Part shown: positions 57,001 to 64,000 of the stretch, in pieces
How the letters are laid out: each line of letters starts with the position of its first letter
Position numbering within the stretch: position 1 is the stretch's first letter
DNA from: Posidonia oceanica
Lineage: Eukaryota; Streptophyta; Magnoliopsida; Alismatales; Posidoniaceae
Length of the DNA: 64,000 bases
NCBI GenBank assembly: GCA_037176725.1
Contig: JAZBRS010000049.1
Coordinates: forward strand, 34,464,001 to 34,528,000
Direction of reading: 5' to 3'
The notes under the pieces: generated by a model
The model's database searches: none
Seen by the model: only the letters and a program-made list of their open reading frames with translations
Told to the model about the DNA's origin: nothing
Position numbers and translations under genes: made by a program

Positions 57001-58270
57001 CTAAGTGTAGTTTTCGGTTTGGGAATCGTGCATTTAGGTTTTCACGGCATCCCAAACCTTTTATCGTTTTTTTACTGTTCCTGACGTCAGTAAAAACCTA
57101 TAAGCTTCAATAGCTGGATCAGTTTTACTGAGGTCAAAAGACTTTGGCACTGAACTGCCTGTCCAAGGAGCGTCTGTCTTAGCCGCACCTTTGGGAGGCG
57201 ACTGACAGAGGCACCATTGAAACAGGTGACTCATCCCAGTCCATTTTTTACTGTAGATCATTAGTTTTTCTATAATTTGTGTTGTATTTTTGGATCTGCA
57301 GTTACATAAAAAATTAAAAACAACTATTCCTGTCCACTATGTTTTTTTAGCTTTTTAACGATCTCTAGATTTGTTGTGTCCACCCTTAAGGTGGAAACTA
57401 ATTGTTTTATACTAAAGTTAAAGTTCCTTGAGGAAGTCTTCCTCTAGCTAGAACAATTAACCTGAGCGAACCCAGGCTAATGCAAGTCGCTCTCCCATAC
57501 TCAGTGTTAATTGCAATAGTTAGATCAAGATCTCAAGATGTCCTAAGTGTTATTATTGACTCCTCTTTCTCCCTGAGTCAATATTAAAACTTGGTAGATA
57601 CTTTACACTTTAATATTTCGTGTTTATTTATTGTTTTGTGGTTTGACTAAGTGCCAAGCCTAAGGACAGAATCCTAGGTGGAGGGTCCCTCTTTAGAGAG
57701 ACAAGCACCCCATCTAGGCCTTCTTGGTGGACCCTAAAGAAGGTCAAAGAGTGGTACCTATGAGAAAAAATCCCATTCAGTGTAAACACATGCAGGTTTA
57801 ATCAATTCATTAACTAATCACTTAAACAGTAAAAACAGCGATCTGCCTGAAACTTGTACTGTTTTATTTTCCTATTTGTTGCGCGGTCTGTCCATAACAG
57901 ACCTTTGCTGCCAGAAGAACAGAGCTTAAGCCACCTGTTCAGAAGGCGCCTCGCTCAGCCGCCCGGTCAACCAGTGACTTGTTTGGTCACCTAAGCTACA
58001 AGCGACTACAGGGTAGAACGCTCCGATGTGCCTTGCATGCAGGAATCTAATTATCTCCGTTAACAGGTTGCAGAAACATCAAAACAGGAAATATTTACTA
58101 TTTTATTTTTACTTTCATTTTAATTGAGTCTGTATTAATTAGTGTATTGAGTCTGCAATTTCCTTTTAAATCTCCTGTAATAGTCTGTAATAGTCTAAAA
58201 AAAAAAAGAAAGAAAGAAAGAAAAAAAGCAAAGAAAGAAAAAAAAGAAAAAAAAAAAAAGAAAAGAAAAA

Positions 58271-60852
58271 ATGGAATACACTGGCACATCATCTACCTCT
58301 ACCTCCACGGTGCAACCAAGCATGGACCCCAATGGGTTCTTATTCAGAGCTTCAACTCCACAAGCAGAGGAGCCAGAAATCCCTAGTTTCTCGCAAGCAA
58401 TGAGCCGGTCATGTGAAGAAGAAAGAGAAATAAGCTACTCCTGACCATGAAATACCTCGTTTGAGCATGTAATTCCCAGGGTAACCTCCCAAGTAGTGCC
58501 ACCTACATCGACCACTTCCTATCTGTCTGAGGAAGCGGCTAATGAGATCTATCGATCTCTGGCACGTCACCACTCCTCATTTAGGAGCCCACAAATCCCA
58601 CACGCCCACCAACCTTCTTTCCTAAATCCTAACCAAAACCCATTAACCACGCCCACTCACACGTACACAACACAAACCTATCCTTCCATGCAGCAAACCA
58701 TGCCATCATACACAACCTACCAACAACCACAATATCCTGGAACATCGTACCAACCATAGCATCCTGGGATATCACACTCACCACAACCTCCCGTTAACAC
58801 ACAATCATACTACACTCCACATCAAACCCAACCCTTCTCTCCACCATACAACCATCTATCACCACCGTTCCACCAAAATCGTGGGCACCTAAACCAGGGA
58901 CAACAAGCCGTGCTAGGACAGGACATCAAGAGAATGATCTATGAAGCACTCACTGAGGCGGGAGTTACATCTAAAGCACCGATAGGGTTTGACACGACAA
59001 AATTTCCTCATTTTATTCTTTCACTTGGATTCAAAATGCCAAAATGAGGAAATACAGTGTAATAGAGGATCCAAGAAGCCATCTAGCCACATTTGCTATG
59101 GATGCTCTACCCTATCAATACGACAATGGGCTTATAATCTACCTCTTCTTTAAGAGCTTAGAAGGAGAAGCACTGGGATGGTTCAACACGCTCACAGCGT
59201 ATGATCTCAGTGACTTCAAGATGGTCCAGGAGAAATTTCTGCGCCAATATGTCCATCGCATCCAGCACGAGCCTACAATGAGTGACCTCCTCACTGAAAA
59301 GATGAAACCTAATGAGGAGTTCACCACTTTTGCAAGTATATGGAGAGACATGGCTGCAAGATCTAAATGCTATATTCCTGAAAGCCAAACAGTCGAGATC
59401 ATCGCCCGAAACACTACAGGAGCACTCAGAACAGGGCTACTGATGAGTGACCTTCAAACATACCCTCAGCTACACGAATGCACTGCAAGGATCCTCCGTC
59501 ACAAAGAGGATCTACCATTCTTAGAGCTCGAGGGAAGGGGCAAAAAGAAGGGCACTGGCTATACGCTCGAAGGGATCACTGGTGACATGGCATAGGTCTC
59601 AATCCAGCAGAAGCAGAAGGGCCAATACCAATCTGAGCAATCACTCCTGGCCAAAGGGCAACTGACCCAGTATCAGCCAGAGCCATACCTAAGCCAACCA
59701 GCGCAGTATCAGGGGCAGTTAGTGTAGCCAACACAGCACCAACAACAACAGCCACCTGATTATCCAGTACATGCCCAGCAAAGATACCAGGGGCAACAAC
59801 AGAGGTAGAGGAACTATCACAGCGTCCCTCCTCCACAAAGCTATAAAGGCCCTCAAAGGCAAAACTATCCTCCGTTTCCTAAATCAATCCCCGATACATT
59901 CAGGATGCTGGTTGAGAGTGGAGATCTGCAGCTCCCGGAGCCCAGCCCAAGCTATCCAAACGCTAATATGGCCAAGCACTGCCCTTATCATCAAAACAAT
60001 GGACACACCCTTGAAGAATGCTTCACTGTCAAAGACAAAATACACAATCTAAATGGCAAGGGTGATATCATGTGGTCTGAGCTCAAAGCCAGACTAAAGG
60101 TGGCTCAAGAAGGGCAGCAGGTGATGCAGATACACCAAGAGCCCTTGTTTGACTACCGAGTAGATCATGCAGATGCAGAGATCATCTTATCAGCTACTCG
60201 GGCTGAATTTGCATCCATCCAGTGCATACCAGTAGATCCAAAATAGAGCCCATCAAGTGAAGAGGACCTTGATTCCCATGTGCTCCAGGACTTAACAAAG
60301 GAAGGCTGCTTGCCCGTTTATGACAAATACGCTGACTAGTGTGATGAGCAGACGGTGGATTCTCAAGTGTTCCAAGACTTAACAGAAGAAGACCAGTTGC
60401 CCATCTACTATGAGTATGCAGATTCAGACTGGTATAAAGCAGAAGCTGCACTTGATTCACTCTGACAAGCTCTCCAAGCAGCACAAGCAAGAGCTGATCC
60501 TCCTCCCAAGCCACCTGACCCTACAAACAGACACACTAAGGGCTGTCATGAGCACTATGGTCGAGAAGAGGTTACTATAGAGCACATCGGCAGCCACACT
60601 TCAAGAGGAGGGGTAAATCTGATAGCCTCACTCCAAGACAAGGCCATCAGGGGCACACTGCCTGGAACGGGTCAAGACGAGTCCAACTCTGACCCTCTGA
60701 AAGCAAGGACAAGGCGCAAACCAAAAGAAAGACAAGAACATGCGCCACATGCACCTGACTACTTAATGCTAGGAGCAGACTTCCGCAGTTACCCCTCAGG
60801 TAAGCCCCCTCATCTGGGAAGGGAGGTGCAAAGTTCCACTAAACCCAACTGA
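58271..60852 (+). pseudogene. gag: gag of element E (TAT type), broken
   Basis: ATG 58271 (MEYTGTSS) opens a Pro/Gln/Tyr-rich N-terminal part with TGA at 58442 and 58448. The gag core begins near 58985 (IGFDTTKFPHF, FKMPKMRKYS) with a one-base shift at about 59043, and then runs in one frame: DPRSHLATFAMDALPYQYD, EALGWFNTL, EKMKPNEEFTTFASIWRDMAAR and TTGALRTGLLMSDLQTYPQLHE. A zinc-finger-like CPYHQNNGHTLEECF lies near 59970-60015. In the same frame TAG stops occur at 59593, 59727, 59806 and 60244, and two more stops follow before a final TGA at 60850-60852. Most stops fit lost Gln or Arg codons. An intact protein would be about 860 residues. No protease or other pol domain follows. The gag differs from those of A and C. 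Confidence 0.82.
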
Positions 60853-63234
60853 GGGCAGTGGTTAATTCAATTAAAACTTGTAAATAAGACTTTTTTTCTT
60901 TCCCGTACTCTGTTTTCCTTTATTTTTTTTCCTTTATTTGGTATCTAATGCTAAGTTAGATTATAGAATAAATAATAGAAATGATTGATGAGTGTGGACT
61001 CTACCTGACAACTTAGAGCACAAAGCAGAGTTGCCAAAATATTATCTAAGGTTTCCTAAGTTGAGACCGTGACACCCAGGGAAGGTCCAACCACTAGTTG
61101 TAACAACCTAAAGGCATCTTTAGATCCGTGGGAGTCACATACATACACCCTTAATTAGCATGCCGAGGTCAAGAAAGGAACCAAAGACCAAGTCCTAGCC
61201 AAGGAAAGAAAGTTGCATCCTAAATAGAAAAGGAACTGAACAACTAGAGTAACCTCAACCTTGTCCTGTCTGCACATACACTTGCACGGGGAGGTAAGAG
61301 AAAGGGAAGCTCGGAGTAGAGGCTAATGGTACGAACCGCTAGCCAATTAACCTAAAAAGCGTTCAGAAAAGATGGCAGCAAAAACTGCCCAAACAGAGAG
61401 GAAAGAAGGCAGCAAAGAAGCTATCCAAGTGATGAACAACTGAAAGAGATAGTAAAAGAAACTGTCCAACTAAAAGAGGTCAGCAAAGAGCTGTCCAAAG
61501 AGTGGAAAAGGAACATGGCAAAAGCTGTCTGTGTCTAAGCATAAATCCTAGAAAGACGCATTAAGGGCCAAGGAAAGGCAAGTGGAATTCAAGACCTGAG
61601 TCAAAGTCGAAAGCTTACTGCACATCAAGCCTCCTCCACCTATCTCACTCACAGACAAGGGGTAGGGAATCCTAGAAGTTCAAGGACTGATTAAACAAAG
61701 AAAACAACAATCAAACCAAGGCTAGTATGAGGTTTTAAATTCTCAAGTGACTAGGCATGTTAGAAGGGAAAGCTCTCTCATCCTAGATAATACCAGGCAA
61801 TGCTGCAAAAGCTGTGAGTAGACGGTTGTGACTACACTCATCAATCCAAAAACTACCAAAAAAATTAGAAAATCAAAAATACCAAAAAATCGGAAAATCC
61901 CAAACTCCAAAATACCAAAAAAATCAAAATTCTAAAAAATTCAAAAAATTAGAAAACCTAAGAAAGTCAACCAAAAATAAGTACCATCCACCCTACATAC
62001 AAGTGAATACTTAGTAAGTAGGAAAAATTGGAATTAGTCTGGCCGATGATGCAACAATCATTTCACCTCGGATTTGGAGATAGCGTCCTACTCAAGCATG
62101 TCTCACGGCTTGGGTGCGTTTTCTCAACAAAGACATTGCTTCTGCAATAATCTTTATAGCATCTACGGATGACTCACAATCAACGTCTACTAGGCTCTGA
62201 TTTTCCATCTCTCCGCTGAGGCCAGAGACTAATTCCCTCCACCTAGTTCTCAAGCATGTTGATTAAGGGATTACTTTGCCCCCTATACAAGTATAACTTA
62301 GTCAATTGCCCTAGGAACTGGGAAAGGTTCACCTGTGATTACTAACATCTTTTGTTAAGTGTGCAGGTATAAAGCTTACAACATAAAGAATGAGCTCATG
62401 CTTAAGGGGCTCATATAGTGTGCAAAGGCACACCCACTTTGACTAAAAGGCAAACCCTGGTTTGGCAAAGGAAGGGTTCACTCCCTCACCCGGTTCTTTA
62501 ATCATAGAATTCCTTTATTTGCCAAGTCGAGCTGTGGGATGACGGTCCTTTCCAGAGAGTGCTGGTCACACTCGAAGACGGAAAACACCTAACCACAACA
62601 ACTTGCATTCATTCATCTTGCATATGTACATATGGTTTGGGAACAACCGTACCCCGCCGACCTAACCTGGCATATAGACCATTCATTGCATCGTATGTTG
62701 CATTTGCATTTGTTTGCTTGAATCATGCATCCATGCATTTTCTCATATCATTGGAAGTGGAGGATGGATGGAGCATTGTTCTTCAAGAGTGTTAGAAACC
62801 TTTAGGACATGTGATTTTCCTAGAGCCAACCTGGTTCCTACCAATCCTTCTATCAATTCCAATCCGAGTAAAATCTCAAACATGACGCCACAAGAGCATT
62901 CCTTTTCGATCGTGTAAGGGTCACGCCCCATGATTTCTCCCTTAGCTTCTGCCCCATTGAAGTACATCTCTACATGGTTGACCTGGTCTTGACATCGGTT
63001 GCAACAAATAGCCCCGACTAGACCCCTCCATGCTTGAGTCTTCAATATGATGGCAATTAATCGAACCACCTGGCTATTCGGCAATCTCCCGACACCGAGT
63101 CAGTTCACCCCTTCTTCCTTTTTTATTATCTTCCTTCATCTCTTGTGGCAGATTGTTTGAGACGGAGCTCCCCTTTTTAGGAAATGCTCAATGGGACATT
63201 TGTTCTTACCTTGGACTCAATCTTGTTCCAAGAT
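60853..63234 (+). other. 3' untranslated region of element E
   Basis: 2.4 kb without a supported gene. It includes AAAGAGCTGTCCAA-like phrases repeated loosely at 61390-61530 and an A-rich zone (61850-61990). The open frame at 62743-63084 on the minus strand has no motif. There is no tandem array of the kind seen in A and C. Confidence 0.55.
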
Positions 63235-63239
63235 CAACT

Positions 63240-63254
63240 CCAAGGAGAGGCATC
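63240..63254 (+). promoter_or_regulatory. Polypurine tract of element E
   Basis: CCAAGGAGAGGCATC directly before TGTAGATTTCTC, the LTR start. Similar in form to the tracts of A and C. Confidence 0.75.
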
Positions 63255-64000
63255 TGTAGATTTCTCATTTTCGCATTTCCCAGAGTTCATAAAGGATAGG
63301 AACTTCTGAGGCACCCAGATCACACAACTAAGGCTTAATAACATATTTTCCGGAGTTTTCATGATCTGCTTAAAAACAATGCTTGATTTTACTTGACTTA
63401 AGGTTGTTGGCTGTGGCAGAGCTGACGCACTCAAACTCGTGGCAAGTCCAAGTACCTTGAGCACACTTTATTCCACTCAAATCCGTGGCAGATTTGAGTC
63501 AAAGAAGATGTTTTTATGATTTCATGAGATATCTGAAGTTTCCCGACCTTTTATCATGTTTTCTCTAGATAGAACCTAAAAGTTAGAGCTAGAAATGATC
63601 TGAGCTTGCTAGTTGCCAGCTAGGGAGGCGATAGAGTTAGGCACCACTCTAGGCGGCGACTAAGTTAGGCACCACTATAGACGGCGACTAACTGTCGTAG
63701 GCTCCGTTAATTGTCTCCTGCAGTTGTTTTTGACGGTTGTGTCCCACAACCCCACCAACAGCTAGACGCCAACCTAACCGGCAACTAACAGTCGTGGAAT
63801 TGCAATGGTTATTTCCCACGACCCACTCGATTCCTAGGCACCAACCTAACCAGCGACTAATGATCGTGGCTCCCGTCAACCGAATTTCTACGGTTTTCTC
63901 CACGTCAGCTTGGGCAGTTGCTAGTCTTAGGCGCCTACCCATGCGATGACTGGTCATAACTGCCACTTTTCATATGGAAATTTCTACGGTTTTCTCCACG
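63255..64000 (+). mobile_element. Element E 3' LTR (cut by window end)
   Basis: Starts TGTAGATTTCTCATTTTCGC and matches 55414-56120 at about 90-95% by eye. It differs from the 5' copy by a private 28-bp tandem duplication (units at 63635 and 63663, AGTTAGGCACCAC), so the insertion is not recent. The 96-bp units are present (steps 63891 to 63987). Confidence 0.87.

Larger units (their letters stand above)
55410..57900 (+). mobile_element. Element E 5' LTR (ends uncertain)
   Basis: From CATTTTCGCATTTCCC (55414) it matches the 3' LTR at 63269 onward for all the sequence available (to 64000, about 56120 here). The TGTAGATTTCT start is altered at the junction with element C. The 3' end could not be fixed: no standard primer-site sequence was recognised, and the partner LTR runs off the window. 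GGTCTGTCCATAACAGACC, a perfect 7-bp hairpin at about 57883-57903, may mark the end region. Two 96-bp tandem units (steps 56011 to 56107) lie upstream of the TATA box. Confidence 0.6.

Overview
This window looks like heterochromatin from a flowering plant, and I see no host gene in it. Essentially all 64 kb is explained by nested retroelements sitting in an AT-rich satellite. The plant signs are giant Ogre/TAT-type LTRs with a tRNA-Arg-type primer-binding site, TTTAGGG-type (AAACCCT) telomere-like motifs, a DUF4283-type LINE ORF1, and a plant-style LINE ORF2 ending in a zf-RVT module and RNase H. I cannot name the species.

Layout. A fragment of a minus-strand Ogre-type LTR (F, 1-1361) lies in the internal region of a minus-strand LTR element H (1362-2258, Met-tRNA-type primer site). 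The 5' LTR of H (2259-2914 plus 31512-33861) is split by element A (2915-31511), which has a perfect CTAGC target duplication. A has two Ogre-type LTRs (2915-10260 and 17952-31511) around an internal region holding a broken gag and a minisatellite but no pol. The A LTRs carry later insertions: two ORF1-only LINEs (3289-6070, 18231-20755), a truncated LINE copy (21077-21551), two tRNA-type SINEs (6158-6376, 20825-21042) and a 6.2-kb solo LTR D (23722-29892, CATTG duplication). H itself interrupts a LINE whose ORF2 3' half (RT, zf-RVT, RNase H) resumes at 33862 and ends in poly(A) at 36487. That LINE lies in a ~540-bp satellite (36488-37222, 40494-40552, 42690-44171). The satellite also holds a 3.3-kb minus-strand solo LTR I (37223-40493, TTAAT duplication) and two more H LTR pieces (40553-42689, 44172-44382). 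Minus-strand element C (44383 to about 55409) is a relative of A with the same gag-only layout. It is broken by plus-strand element E (about 55410 to the end), another gag-only element with a different TAT-type gag.

Insertion order on the left is therefore satellite, then LINE G, then H, then A, then D: five levels. On the right it is H4, then C, then E. A, C and E have LTRs, a PPT, and gag, but no protease, RT, RNase H or integrase could be found. They fit the known class of gag-only non-autonomous elements and would need an autonomous partner for pol. Nearly every premature stop I could compare is a C-to-T or G-to-A change, as expected of old, methylated, silenced DNA.

The most interesting structures are these: a hairpin with covarying stems in the 3' part of several Ogre-type LTRs; a second primer-site-like motif 105-166 bp before the end of each of those LTRs; fourteen 27-nt hairpins at an exact 29-nt pitch in seven places in LTR I; telobox-rich LTR promoters that repeatedly received LINEs and SINEs; and a long-lived LINE lineage carrying ORF1 only.
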